Source: Ascochyta rabiei (Eukaryota; Ascomycota; Dothideomycetes; Pleosporales; Didymellaceae). From it: a DNA stretch of 64,000 nucleotides. Both the position numbers and the translations under genes were made by a program. Every line of letters starts with the position of its first letter. The first letter of the stretch is position 1. Below the pieces are notes generated by a model. The model saw only the letters and a program-made list of their open reading frames with translations, was not told the DNA's origin and searched no databases. The stretch is taken from positions 558,001 through 622,000 of the forward strand of contig NC_082418.1 in NCBI RefSeq assembly GCF_004011695.2, in the 5' to 3' direction. Positions 11,163 through 23,200 of the stretch are shown piece after piece.

Positions 11163-11489
11163 CTAAAACCAAAAACCCTTCGCCTTCTCAGACATCTTAG
11201 CTCTGCACATGGGACAGTTATCCCTCTCGGCAAACCACGTTGCTGAGCACTTGCTCCTAAATACGTGGCCGCAGGGAAGGCAGACCGGCTCCTCATGCGC
11301 TTTGTTCCTGCACCTGTCACGGTCGCAGAACTGCAGCATACAGATGGTGCAGTCGGCTTCATCTTTGGGCAGGGAGTCGGTGTCGACGAATTCGAGAGAG
11401 GAGAGGAACTGCTCGTGAGGTGTCCTGGGCGCTGCAGTTGTCTGGAGATTGTGGCAAGAGGAGCGGCGGGATGAACTATGTCCAGACAT
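11163..11489 (-). CDS. Small RING zinc-finger protein
   Basis: Single exon, 108 aa. The C-terminal half is a RING finger: C47-x2-C50, C73-G-H75, C81, C92-x2-C95, with the hydrophobic spacing of E3 ubiquitin ligases (CTICMLQF, LPCGHVF, CPMCRAKM). The position that is His or Cys in textbook RING domains (three residues after H75) is Arg. Two extra Cys (C55, C60) between the first and second pairs and C70 could supply a ligand. RING proteins recruit ubiquitin-conjugating enzymes; the target here is unknown. The N-terminal 45 residues are Ser/Thr-rich and probably disordered. Confidence 0.8.
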   Translation of the reverse strand: MSGHSSSRRSSCHNLQTTAAPRTPHEQFLSSLEFVDTDSLPKDEADCTICMLQFCDRDRCRNKAHEEPVCLPCGHVFRSKCSATWFAERDNCPMCRAKMSEKAKGFWF

Positions 11490-11816
11490 CTTGGTATGGT
11501 GTGCTGGATTTGTTAGTGTAGAAGTGGTATGTCTTGGGATGATTGCTGTTGGGACTGCTAGTGATGGATGATCGTTCTTCGACGGCGGAAGAGCTTCTCA
11601 TATACTCTGGGAGCGCAGCAAGATCAGCTCGTACCACAGTTTCAAGCGCGCCTCGCTTGAATACCTCAATTCGGGCAGATTACAGCAAACCAGTAGATCA
11701 TGAGATCAGCTGACGCTTTAGTAATCTAGATCATGGAAATTTCTCGACATGCACAAAGCTCAGTCGATATAATCTCAAGTGGAGACTACCATGCTTGATG
11801 AATCTGGGTCACATCT
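11490..11816. other. Intergenic between RING gene and ATPase relic
   Basis: Promoter side of the RING gene and downstream side of the decayed ATPase. No further gene or repeat seen. Confidence 0.4.
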
Positions 11817-14679
11817 TCAGAACCTCGACCCCCTCAGGAGAACCGCCGCAATAATGACGGGCAATACGCTGACTAGTTCGCCCAGTCCGGCAAACTCTGG
11901 TGGGATGCGTAGACTTACGAACGCGCCTGCACCAAGCAACACTGCAATCAGGTTGTAAATAAAACTCCATTAGATCAGAACGCACCAAGACGATGTCTGC
12001 AGCCGATTGCGCAATATCTGTACCGCTCGACATGTGTACTCCAATCGTGGCTTGCGCAAGAGCCACTGCGTCGTTGGTCCCGTCCCCAATGAACATTACT
12101 TTTGGGTATCGCTGCTTTGGTGACTTGGGACGAAATTGAAGGGCTTCAATGTACGCTCATTTGTCAGCGGGCGAGCAACGGGAGCGCACGTTGATGGTGG
12201 GTATCGAGAGCTGGTTTGCTGCAGACTGCACTGCACCATCATCGTCTCCAGACAATATATGCACAGCGATACCGCACCACTGCAGCTGTGATACAGTAGA
12301 TGCGGCGTCCAGTCGAAGGGTATCTTGAAGGCCGTAGATTGCTGCAACATCCCCATCTACAGTGAAGCAAAACACAGTGAGGCCTCTCGACAGCGGCGAT
12401 TGGACCTGTGGGTGCGCACCCAGACCGAGCCATCTCGAGTTGCCAGCTCTTAAAACTCTTCCTCGCCAACTTCCCTCAACTCCCTTTCCAGTTACAGCTT
12501 TTGCATTTAGTACAGCTGATGGTGTGATGCCATGTCCAGTCAAGTGCAACGCGGCAGCGGCTGATACTGAGTGCTTGATGTTGGTCAGTAAGCCAAGCAA
12601 CAAAGACCTGCTCAATCCAAGATTTCGATAAAAGCCTGCTTCCTCAACTACATTGAGTCGGCCGAGGGTCAGGGTTCCAGTCTTGTCGAACACAACATCT
12701 GCTGTCCTGTATGCGAGCTCTATGCTTGCGGCAGATTTGAAGACCACGCCACGTCTAGCTGCGATGCCAGACGCTATAACGAGACCATGGGAACGGCCAG
12801 GCCAATATCGTAGGGACAAGACACTATCAAAACGGTGATGGCGCAGGTGATGGCCTTGATAGTGGCATCTGAGCCAGACTGATTGCGAACAGTGATGCAT
12901 ATTGCGACCCAGGTGACAAACGTTATCATCGTGAGCACCACGACAACCGGCACGAAGAAACTTACGACTGTGTCTGCAACGTCTTGTATTCTTGGCTCTA
13001 ACAGCTTTGCTTCGTCGACCATGCTTGCGATTGTAGCGATGGTTTTGTCCCCAGGTAAGCGTGTAAGCACGCCAGATCCGTTTATTGAACCTGCGATCAC
13101 AGGAGAGCCAACATGCTTGTCTACAAGCCTTGACTTCCCAGTAAGCATTGACTCATGAACTTCAGATACGCCGACGACAACAGTACCGTCAGTGGGTATC
13201 TGTGAGTCCGGCGCAACCTTGAGATTGTCGCCATATTGGAGTAGTCTGGCGTCAATCTCCTTGTCTAATCCTCTTCGGTTGGTGAGTATCGCGGTGGGAG
13301 CTTGCAACGAACGTATCGAGATTGATTCAGCAGCCTGCGCTGGTCAGTATGAGCATTGTATAGACGTAGAAAACGTGGCTTACCTTCTGACGAGCCAGCG
13401 AAGCAACCCAGCGCCCGACCATAATAAGAGTGACGAGAAGCGTGCTCGTTTCAAAGAACTCATCAGTGGATAGAGGCTTTCCAGCAACCATATAACCGAA
13501 CGAAACAACTGAAAACACGTAGGCGGCGCTTGTACTCAAAACTATCAGCAAGTCCATCTCGATGACGCGCGAAAAGAAAAGAGCTTTGATAGCTTTGAGG
13601 TAGAAAGGTTCTGCGATGCACACCTGCACAATGGTGGCCAGCGCGAGCGAAGCGGAGCCGTACGCTATTTCACGGTCCAGAAGAGGTGCCCACGCCATAA
13701 TTAGGACCGGTATCGTGAGACACGCTGAAAGCAAGGTCACGAGACCCGTATGCCAGACGTGCCTACCTCCAGCGTCGAGTGACGGATCTGGGCGCATCGG
13801 TGCCAGCTGCATTGGTCTGTCCCAGCCATTCTCTATCAGATCTCGAGCCCCAACCACGTCTGCATCGTAATCTACGCGAACTGTGTTCCTGTCGAGAGAT
13901 CGCACATTGATCACGCCGTGAGGCCATTGGCCATGAGCGACCGTCGCCGAGTCCCCACTACAGACGAAATCGAGACTCGAACCCTGATCCGATATCAGCT
14001 CACATTTGAATTCGGTCGTACGCGCGAGATGTCTGATAACTTCTTCGACAGTCGCTACGCTGGTATTGATGTCGAACTCCGCGCGCGCAAGGATCAGGCT
14101 GGTTCGCAGCTTGCTGATGTAGGGGAGTGTGGCCATGATCCGCCGGAGCTTCGTCTCGCAGCTTGTACACGTCATGCCGGATATGCTGAGGACGATATGC
14201 TGATTGCCTATTCCGCTCTTTTCGATGTCGATGAACTCATGGCTGTTAGGTAACATCTCAAGTGCACCAACAGTTGTGCTAGCCTTATTGTCGTTGACAC
14301 AGCAGCCTTGCTTGCCGGTATCGTTGGAGTAGCATTCTGTGGTCTTCGATGGAAGAGGCGATTTGGCAGTTGGCAGTTCTTTCGGACAACAACCACCTAC
14401 ACATGTCTCTCGAAGGCTGGCTTTGCTGATTGGTGGAGTAGTCTCTGTCGGGCTCGGCGAGCAGGACTGTGATACACTAATCTCGCTCGGATTCTGACGA
14501 GAGCCGCAGCCGACTTCCTCACGACCGACGCTCCTTTCATCGCAACAGGACAGTAACGAAGCAGACCTCCTTTCTTCGAGGGCGTTTGTAGTAAGTTTTG
14601 CGGTTGGCTCCTGCGAAATGCGTACTGCAGGTGTACTGCTTGCCTGAGCTGACTTGCAACAACCGTCACCGCAAGCCAT
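11817..14679 (-). pseudogene. Decayed P1B-type heavy-metal ATPase (copper/cadmium exporter type)
   Basis: From the ATG at 14679 it starts with a Cys-rich region (GDGCCK, SCCDE, GGCCPKE, GCCVND) like fungal Pca1/CrpA-type exporters, then one HMA domain with CxxC (GMTCTSCETK near 14160-14185), then membrane helices; a normal intron lies at about 13336-13382. Further on it shows a TGE-to-TGK change in the actuator loop (near 13137), CPC-to-CPY in the metal-site helix (near 12805), an intact DKTGTLT (near 12685), HP-to-HS in the nucleotide domain, and an intact GDGTND (near 12085). A one-base frameshift after GLAVPMV (about 12788), an in-frame TGA at 12157-12159, and a deletion plus frameshift near 11963 (removing roughly 25 residues before [13 protein letters not shown]) show that it is broken. 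The last coherent frame stops at 11817. It once moved Cu+ or Cd2+ outward. Confidence 0.88.
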
Positions 14680-15594
14680 GGCGTTGTGTATGAAGCGGAG
14701 AGGCAAATAAAGGGGAGGATTGAGGATAACGGTGAGCCTGGTGAGGAAGTAAAACCCCTACTTTACTTACACTATCTATCTTTGACTCGATAACATATCG
14801 ATATGTCACCGGTTTTGTGCTTGGCGAAAAGGAACGGAATGCGCCATCGCCACGATAGCGAAAACCTTGCCTGAGCAGAATTCGTAAGATTCAATCTGTA
14901 CTTTTGTCGAGGTCTGGCAGAAATACTGCACAACTTGTTGCTTGATGAGAATCTTGGATTTGCCTAATTCGGAAGGATTCGGGGTCGTGTGTGGATTGCG
15001 GGGGAATTCTGACGCCGGCAAGATAGCAAACGGCGCAGAAATAATAGGACGCATGAGCTGCGTTGTGCACTGCAACGTCACCCCAGGCAAGATGCATCCT
15101 TCTCTTCGTCGTTGAAAGTTACCGGGCACGGGAGAGTGATGTCTAATCAGCAGTCGTTTTTGAGTCAGTCGCGTCGTGTGCTGTGCTGTGGTGCTGTTGA
15201 ACCCGGCAACGCCCGGATCATCATCGCGAGAAACAGCTCAAAGCGGTAGAGGGTCGAGCGAAGCTTGTATGCCGTTGCTTCCAGCGATGACACATGATTG
15301 AACGCACTTGCCTGCTGCAAGAGGTGGTGATGGCCGTTTGGCGGTGGTCGTGCATGTCATGGGGACGTCATTGACCACTCCCACCCCAGTTACACCTTCC
15401 AACGACCTTGCATATCGATGCCGTTCGAAGCACTGACAACAGGCCATCCTTCCGAAACGAGAGCAAATGATGCGTCTATATGAACAAGACCTGTTCTTAA
15501 GCTAGGGGGACTTTGATTATATCTTCCTAAGGTGCCACCACCTTCAACACTTACACACAACCCCAGCATAACTCCATCGACCGCTACTATCAAC
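14680..15594. other. Divergent intergenic region
   Basis: Spacer between the ATPase relic (leftward) and the PEBP gene (rightward), about 0.9 kb. A tata-like string (gattatatct, near 15513-15522) lies about 75 bases before the PEBP ATG. No gene seen. Confidence 0.45.
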
Positions 15595-16426
15595 ATGGCG
15601 ACCGCCCAGAACAGTGCACTCTTCTCGGAGCACAAAGTCACTCCAGATGTCTTGTCTAGCGATGCCGATCTGTCCTACGAGTTGACAGTCTCATGGCCAG
15701 AGACGAAGCTGCACAGGCCTGCCGAGGAGCTCGATCGTGACCAGACTCAACCTCAGCCAAAACTGTCGCTGAGCCCTGCTGTGAACACTTCCGCACCTCT
15801 GCAGACGCGCCACATACTGACCTAACGTTGCAGCCTTCGGGACCACTCAAGGACTTGGTGCTCATCATGACTGATCCAGTAAGCAAACCCTACACCCTGG
15901 AAGCTCTATGCTCACACAGACTGTAGGATCTCATGATGAACGACGACACCTACCTTGGCCAGGTGCGGCATTGGCTGGTCAGCAACGTCTCCACCGACTC
16001 GCATGGCGAGCTCAACGTCTCACAAGGAAACGAGATCTCATCGTACCTCGGCCCCGCGCCTCTGCCAAATTACCTCTACTCTCGTCCCCATCGCTATGTC
16101 TTTATTGTAGCAAGCGGCTCTGGGCAGGTTGATATCACACCGGAAGACTTACAGGAACTGCAGAAGCCATACGTGGCTGCCATCCCTGGAAATCAGGGCG
16201 AAGCTCAGGACCTGAAGGACCGCTGGGGCTTCAACGCGCAGAAGCTTCTTGAGGAGAAGGGACTAAAGGTCGAGGCTGCCAACTTCATGCGTGTCCATGG
16301 CACTGTTAGTAGCGCAATTACAAATGCAGGGTTAATGGCTGAGGCGGCGGTCAACAAGGTAACAACTTCGTATTGCAAGGTCACGTGAATATCTTCTGAC
16401 CAAAATCCTAGGTTCTCGGAAAGTGA
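15595..16426 (+). CDS. Phosphatidylethanolamine-binding protein (PEBP) family
   Basis: Four exons inferred: 15595-15780, 15834-15878, 15927-16358, 16412-16426, giving 225 aa. Core PEBP elements are in order: LKDLVLIMTDPD (the DPD ligand-pocket strand, split across the exon 2/3 junction), HWLVSNV, then YLGPAPLPN and HRYVFIV, matching the GPxPP and H-R-Y motifs of the family. A canonical member has DPDAP; here the residues after DPD are LMMN, so the pocket rim is divergent. Fungal PEBP proteins related to yeast Tfs1 inhibit carboxypeptidase Y and Ras-GAP, though many are secreted or unknown. The C-terminus (AEAAVNKVLGK) comes from a 5-codon last exon. Confidence 0.82.
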
Positions 16427-16659
16427 TGATGGAAGGAGTTCGGGACGCGTCTACACACCATCAACCAAGTACACCGGTATGATGCCTTGTTTAGCCTGGT
16501 AATTGGCGTATGTACTTTGCCTCAAACTTTATTTGCACAGCCACCTTTGGTCTGAGTTCCTCTCTCGTTCGTCAGTCCTCTTTTAGGACACTCCTCTCGC
16601 CCAGCAAGTCTTAGCTGCAATATCGCATCTTCTCAGCTTGCTTTACAAACCATCTCTCA

Positions 16660-17732
16660 TCATGGGATGGAGCGCCATATTACGAGTACGAACAACTCGA
16701 CTTGACCAAACATCAAATGCGCCTCATCAAAGTCGAGGCACGAGCTTTGAGCCAAACAATCAACTGCAAAATAACTCCCTTCGGTCTGACAGACGCTTCG
16801 CCGTGAATAGCTCTGTATTAAACCTGGGGCAGCCCGAATCCTACCCATTCGGTCTGGGTAAGTAGAAGGAAATTTGATGTCCGGGAAAATGGTTGAATTT
16901 CTTACTCGAATTCAGACCCTCCAACGAAGACTCGATTCACATCTGGATAGACCAAATCTGCATCGACCAATACAGTGCGGTTGAACGCAACCACCAGGTG
17001 GCGCAAATGCGGGACATCTACCAGGGAAGCCTTCGCGCGGTAGCTTGGCTTGGACGCGAAGAATCAGACGTCGAAGCAGCGCAGACTTTCCACGATGGTG
17101 GGGACGTCAAGAAGCTCGAGGCTCTGCTATTTAACATTTACTTCACTCGCACCTGGATAATACAGGAGATACTCTTGGCACATGAAGTTCTTCTGTTGTG
17201 ATGAAGTGTCTTGATTCATGGCCCGGACAGGAAAGAACTTGCTGAGACCTGTTCCTGGAGCAAATTACCGAACGTACCTTCAGCATTGTTTGCCGAAGGA
17301 TGCGCCAGTTTGGACACCTGAACTCAGCCACTAGACATACTCAAAACGATCATCAACCATTACAGCGGTAACGATTACGCAGATCCGCACGATGGGATCT
17401 ACAGTTTGCTGGGACTCGTCAGAGTTCAAAACCTCCGGAGCCGAACCCTCCTGACCATAGGCTACGAAAAGCCTATACATGAGGTATTTACCGATACTTT
17501 CTTTGACTGTGTCGAAGTCTCCGAAGTGACGGCTTGAGATTGCAATCACGTGCGGCGAAGCAAAAGCTTGTTGTACTTCGCCGAAGAGTTTGGGTGTAAC
17601 ATGGGTATTTCAGGATACTACTTGAGCAGTGTCGGGTTTCTTTTAGAGGCATGGTTGATGGATGCCAAGGAAGAGCCTACACTGGAGCTTTCAAGGAACG
17701 GCCTCAAGATCAAGGGCCTCTTCTCCGATTAA
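16660..17732 (+). pseudogene. Decayed HET-domain (heterokaryon incompatibility) gene
   Basis: Pieces of a HET protein appear in order but in different frames. 16675-16800 gives YEQLDLTKHQMRLIKV; next comes IALY and TWGSPNPTHSVWV with stops where a YIALSYTWG core is expected (16800-16860). 16893-17201 gives IHIWIDQICIDQ, ERNHQVAQMRDIYQ and AVAWLG, the canonical HET motif 2. 17331-17537 gives DYADPHDGIYSLLGL and EKPIHEVFTD, the downstream conserved segment. Stops at about 16801 and 16816, a frameshift near 16885, and stops after 17201 and at 17536 break it. HET proteins trigger cell death when incompatible strains fuse. Nothing in the fragments suggests a working protein. Confidence 0.8.
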
Positions 17733-18291
17733 ATGCCGGTGTGATTGTGGTGATAGAGACAACACTTCGGCGGCGGTCCCAGGACGAGAGACATCTCCAT
17801 ATGAGCAAAGATAAATAGACACCACGACCCTGGTGAACGCTCTCCTCATCAGGCAAGGCTGCGCGGAAACAGCGGAGCATGAACAGCGTATCAGATCGGA
17901 GCCTCAAAAAGACGCGGATTTGTCAGCGTCGTGGCGAGCAGGCCGTTACATCATGCTCGCTTCAGGCCCTCACGCCAGACGCGACCACGACTCGTAGATG
18001 TCGTACAATCTTACATACAGAACTTGACTTGTGCGCCACGACGACCTCAGTCGGAAGGCCGTTGACAGGCCGTGATAAGCACTACCAAGCTCTTCCAAGC
18101 TTTGCATCTACCTGCCTATCGAGGTATCGCTCGCTCCGCTTTGCCCCACCTTTGACTGTACAAGCGAACATGACGCGAACAGCATCTGCGATTGCACTCT
18201 GGAAGACCTGGAATACGAGCTCGACATGCATCTTATAAGCTCTGTGTGGTCTGCTCTGAATATTTAGTACCTGAATAACAAAATTCGCACG
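17733..18291. other. Intergenic, promoter side of the S28 peptidase gene
   Basis: No convincing gene. A TATA-like cttataagc lies near 18232-18240, about 55 bases before the ATG at 18292. Confidence 0.4.
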
Positions 18292-20020
18292 ATGAAGGTT
18301 CCAACGTTACTCTGTGCTTTGGCGGCGCTTGCAGCTGCAACCTCAGCTTCTTCTCAATGGCGGGCGAAAAGAGCGGCTGCACTTGTCCCGGCCTACGCAG
18401 CTCATTCAATTGATCAGCCTGTATGCGTCCCAGCTTTCCCTCGGAATAAACCATTCTAAAGATGTGTAGATCGACCATTTCCAGAACTCTAGCCGCTATG
18501 AACCCCATACGAAAGATACGTTCAAGCAGCGGTACTTCTTCGACTCGTCTTATTACAAACCTGGAGGCCCAGTATTCCTGTATATTGGTGGAGAGACGAG
18601 CGGGGAAAGTCGATTCTCGAACCTGCAGACCGGGAGTAAGTGCGCGATGCTAGTAACAGCCAAGTATCCGCAAGTTGACCAGTGCAGTCATCCAAATCCT
18701 GATGGAAAAGTTCAACGGTCTTGGTGTAATTCTCGAGAACCGGTATTATGGACACAGCTACCCCTACAACACCAGTACGACGGACGAGCTGAGGTTCCTG
18801 ACTACCGAGCAAAGTAAATAAGCCTTATTGCTACCAACCACATCTTCTGACATGAACTAGCTATTGCCGATAATGCCTACTTCAGACAGCACGCTACTTT
18901 CCCTGGAGTCAACAGCACTCTGAACGGACCGGACGTTCCTTGGATCATGTACGGCGGCTCCCTTGCTGGTGCACAGACCGCTTTCACCATGAAGACCTAC
19001 AACTCGATATTTGCTGGCGGCATCGGTAGCAGTGCCACCACTCAAGCATTGCTTACATACCCCCAGTGGTACGACCCGATCATCAAGTACGGTCCCTCAG
19101 ACTGCGTTTCCAGGATTATCAACATCGTCGATAAAATCGATACTTTGATCCAGTCCGGAAATAAGCGAGGCATTCAGCAGCTCAAGGAAGTTTTCGGCCT
19201 TGGTGCACTGCAGAATCTAGGCGACTTTGCCATGACCATCGCGTTCCCCATCGGTGGCCCAATGAGCTACCCCACGAACACCTGGCAGGAGCTCAACTGG
19301 AATGAGACTTACGGTTCCGACGACTTCTGGAACTTCTGCTCCAATGTCACAAATATTGACCCCCCCAAGAATATTAGCAGCGTCGACACCGCACTCTCCA
19401 AATACTCGAATGGCAAGCCGTGGACTGGTCTAGGCGGATACGCCGACTACGTAAAGAAGGTTCTTCTCCCAACCTGCGAAAGCGGTAGGATCGACAGCAC
19501 AGACAATGGCTGCTTCGGCACCCAGAACCAGACATTCTACGCCGATCCCACAAACAGCGCTTCCCGCTCCTATCTCTACTCAACATGCTCCGAGTCAGGC
19601 GCCTACCAAGTCGCCCCCAAATCCGGTCCATCTCTTATCTCGCGTGCCCTGCAAATTCCCTACACCCAGCAATGGTGCACATGGGCCTTCCCAGCCGGCC
19701 AGCACAACACTATCCCCAAGTCCCCCAAGCTGCACCACTACAACAAGTACGGCGGCTGGAACCTCCAAGCACCCAACCTTGCGCTCATCGACGGAAGCAC
19801 GGATGTCTGGCTTGATTTGTGCTATCACTCAGACCTAGCGCCGAAGCCTAGGATTAGCAGCGACGAACATCCGAGTTATTTGATTGCTGGCGCTGGACAT
19901 CACTGGGACAGCTACGGAATTAAGGATGTAAGTGCTGAGCCGGCGTATATCAGGGAGGCGCATGAGTGGGAGATTAGGACTGTGAGCAGGTTTTTGAAGT
20001 TTTGGGAAAAGAACCATTAA
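18292..20020 (+). CDS. Secreted serine carboxypeptidase, family S28 (prolyl peptidase type)
   Basis: Four exons: 18292-18420, 18470-18635, 18688-18813, 18861-20020; 526 aa. A cleavable signal peptide (KVPTLLCALAALAAATSA) begins at residue 2. S28 landmarks follow: IDHFQNSS, FKQRYFFDSSYY, GGPVFLYIGGE, NRYYGHSYP, then the nucleophile motif GGSLAG with Ser174, an acid region DGSTDVW (Asp451/Asp455) and the catalytic GAGHHWD (His487/His488). S28 enzymes cleave after proline; the secreted fungal ones work at acid pH in nutrient digestion. Several NxT/NxS glycosylation sites are present. Length and motif spacing are normal, so it should be active. Confidence 0.9.
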
Positions 20021-20211
20021 GCTGCCATGTGCTCACTGAAAGTTTGCTGTTGGGAATCATGTACGAGGCTTGGAATGAACGCCTTAGTTTGAAGCGAGAT
20101 ACCCTAGCTCGTACATCTACGAACGGAAACCTTCAAAACCACTCACTCCATGTCTGACCGAAAAAAAAAACTCAAAACATAATAGCGGAATCGTTAGAAC
20201 AGCAACATCGC

Positions 20212-23200
20212 CTAGATGCGTGCAGCATCCTTGTTGCACTTCTCCTGCCGTATCTCATCACTCTTCGTAGGACTGACCTCATAGACTTTCCCTTTCTCAT
20301 CACCTTTGCCCAAGAAAATGGACGTACTGCTGCGGTTACTCGAGTTTGCCTCGACATCAACCTTGGCGTCACCGTTGATTTCACGACCTTGAAAAAGGTT
20401 GTCAGGGAATGGGAAGAGTGTCCTATGACGGGGCGGACTCTTTTCTTGAGCTGTCATCCATACCAAGGCAGTGATATCCTTGCCAAGCGCTTCGATGATA
20501 GGTGTGATGATTGGTAGAGAGAGAAAGAGGACCGCATAGGACGTCACACCGACAATCGCAACGTTGACACCATACGTAAAGCCACGTTTCGCAAGGAATA
20601 CCAAGAGCCAGCTTCCCCAGCTCCAGAAGACCAGACCGTGGAGCAGGTAGATGGTGAAGATGTGGGGAAAGAGGACGAGCAGAGGCGGTGTGGACAGCAG
20701 CCATTGAACGCAGGTTGAGAGCTCGACGATAGCTTGCATACCACCAGCAAAAAGAAGGCCGTTCAGACGAGGTGAGTAGTACGGTGGGTACCCAGCGTTG
20801 TCTGTATGCAACAGAGCTTCACCAGTCGCCTCATCTGGATGGATGTCGTGCTCTGCCGTTGCAAAGTTAAAGTCCATCCAGTTCGGCAGCAAGTTGACTG
20901 CGAAGCCCAATGCAACACAAAGCCAAGCAAGTGTGAGCAGCGGGTAGTAGGTTCCTGGACGTGCGTACAACCACTTCTTGTACTTGTAGGTGACGTCGAG
21001 GTCAGTGAGCAGGAGACCAAGCCATAAGTATGTGCCCCATGATCGCGCATACCAGTGATTTAGCATGCAGAAGATGTAAAATGCAATACGCTTCCAGGTC
21101 GTCTTCATCTCACGGACAACAATCGCACCAAGCAAGACGAGCCAGGAGCCCTGGAGTTGGACTGCAATGGTCCAGAGTACACCGGTGCAGTAGTTGAAAG
21201 TAATCTGCGGCACCGCATTTGGGATCAGGTAGATAAGCTCGAGGATTTCGGAGATGTACTGGCCAAAGTTCTCGTAACGCGTGACGTACGGCCAAGTCGA
21301 CCAGGTCAAGGACGGGATGTAGCGGAGGTACTTGGTCGCGCCAACATCGATGAGGAAGTATTCCAGCAGAGCGATAGTAGTAACGGGGATCATGAGGCGG
21401 GGTGTTCGGCGCACAGCAGCTTTGGCGACGTCCTCGAGTTTGCCTTTTCTTAGGTAGGAAGCAGTCAGAAATCGCACAGAGGTCGTGAAGAACACACCCA
21501 GCCACATCTGATTAAGGATGAAAGGGGCGACAATTTTCTGCGCCCAGTACTCTGATCTCGCGTGCTGTGGAGCACCTGGAATGACAATGGCGGGGACAAA
21601 CGTAAGACCAAAGTGCATGACAGTGACAACGATAGCACACAGTGCCACCAAACCAGCCAAGTAATCGATGCGCTCCCGAGGTAGTGGCGGCTGGGCTCTC
21701 ATGCGAGGAGCCGGCATTGCTGACTCAGTAACAGTCTCCATTTGGATCTTGTCAGTCGTCTGTTGCGAGGTGTGTGGCACTGCGATGGTCACTTCAGAAG
21801 CCATGTTGTTCATGTAACCTTTATGACCCTTGACCATGGCGGGCGAAAATCCGTTCCTAGATGTCGAGGAGAGGTTGCCCTCGCTCAAAGTGGGCAGTCC
21901 ATCTCGTGCAAGATCGTATGTACTGTTGTACGGAGACAGCATGCGTGGCGTCGTCGCACTACTGTCGAAGCGTACAGAATTGGCTCGTGAAGGCCCGTAA
22001 GGTGTCGCACCTCCAACCATCGAAGCACTAGTACTGGGCCCAATCGGCTCGATGGTGAGGTCGTCCGACTCATATTTAGACGACGTTGGTCGACTCGATG
22101 TCGGCGACTTCTTGTCACTGGATTCGGAACTGAGTTCGACAACCTCAGGCGAGACATCCTCGGTATCCTGCGCTGTGGCCGAAGACTGAGTCGGAGCTGA
22201 AGCAACTCCGTGATCCGAAGGTTTGGGCTGCGTCACACGACGGATAAAAGTATGGATAAGAAGGATAGTGGAGATTGCAAGACAACCTATCGAGATCCAG
22301 AGCGTGGGCATACGCTTGATGCTCCTGGGTGGATCCTGGCGCCATTTGTTTGTCGCTTCGTTGATGTAATCTGTAGAGCCGCGTAGGGTGCTATCATCCA
22401 TCATGCATGCGTCTGAAACCGAACATTTAGCAATAAAATCCTCGCGAACTTCCTTTGTAGTCGACGATGAGTTGAAGAACATGCGAGTCCAGCCAACTTC
22501 AGCCACTGATACTCGTCTAGGAGGGCCTCTCATTGAGTAGCGATTACCGGTAGACCAGTGCTTGAGATATATGGTGGAAGGAACCGATGGCATGCCCTTG
22601 TTATCTTTATGTAGGATTTGTCGGGTGAGATTGCCTCCTACATAGAAGTTGATGTAGTCTGACGTCCAGTCGATGCGATACTCGGTGAAGTCCCAGGGAT
22701 TGACACTATTATTGCTGAGACGCCCTTGTAGTGTCGTGTAACTGCGATCTGCTACAGGGTCTTCCAGAAGCTGTGTGTAATTCACTCCAAGGTCGCGCGT
22801 GGTGAATTCTCCACCAACAAAGGTGCCAATCCACGCTTCTGAAGCATCGTTCATGTTCATGACACTGAGCTCTGTGACTTCTGTCTCATTAAACTGCCAC
22901 ATCATGGACATCGCGGAACCGGCGGACGTGCGTTTCGGCGACTTGATGAGTGTGCGGAAAGAGCCATGTTGTATGTCGCGTCTCGCTGTGCGGAGCCCCG
23001 CTCCTTGGACGATGTGGTCATCAGTCGGTGGCTGCACAAGAAATTGGATTGACTCGTTGCTGGGCTGGAGGTTCGCTGGATCGGCACCTTGACGGTATAT
23101 GGCGTTCCAGTCCTTCTCGTACTTGTTATTGTACTGTTCGGCGATGAACTCGGATGGAAGGTCTTTCGTTTCATTGAAGTAGACAATGATAGAGTCTGTA

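Noticed and set aside
20423..21505. Several 90-130 codon minus-strand frames within the GH16-acyltransferase gene
   Set aside because: Out-of-frame shadows of the 1036-aa coding sequence, lacking the hydrophobic helices of the true frame.
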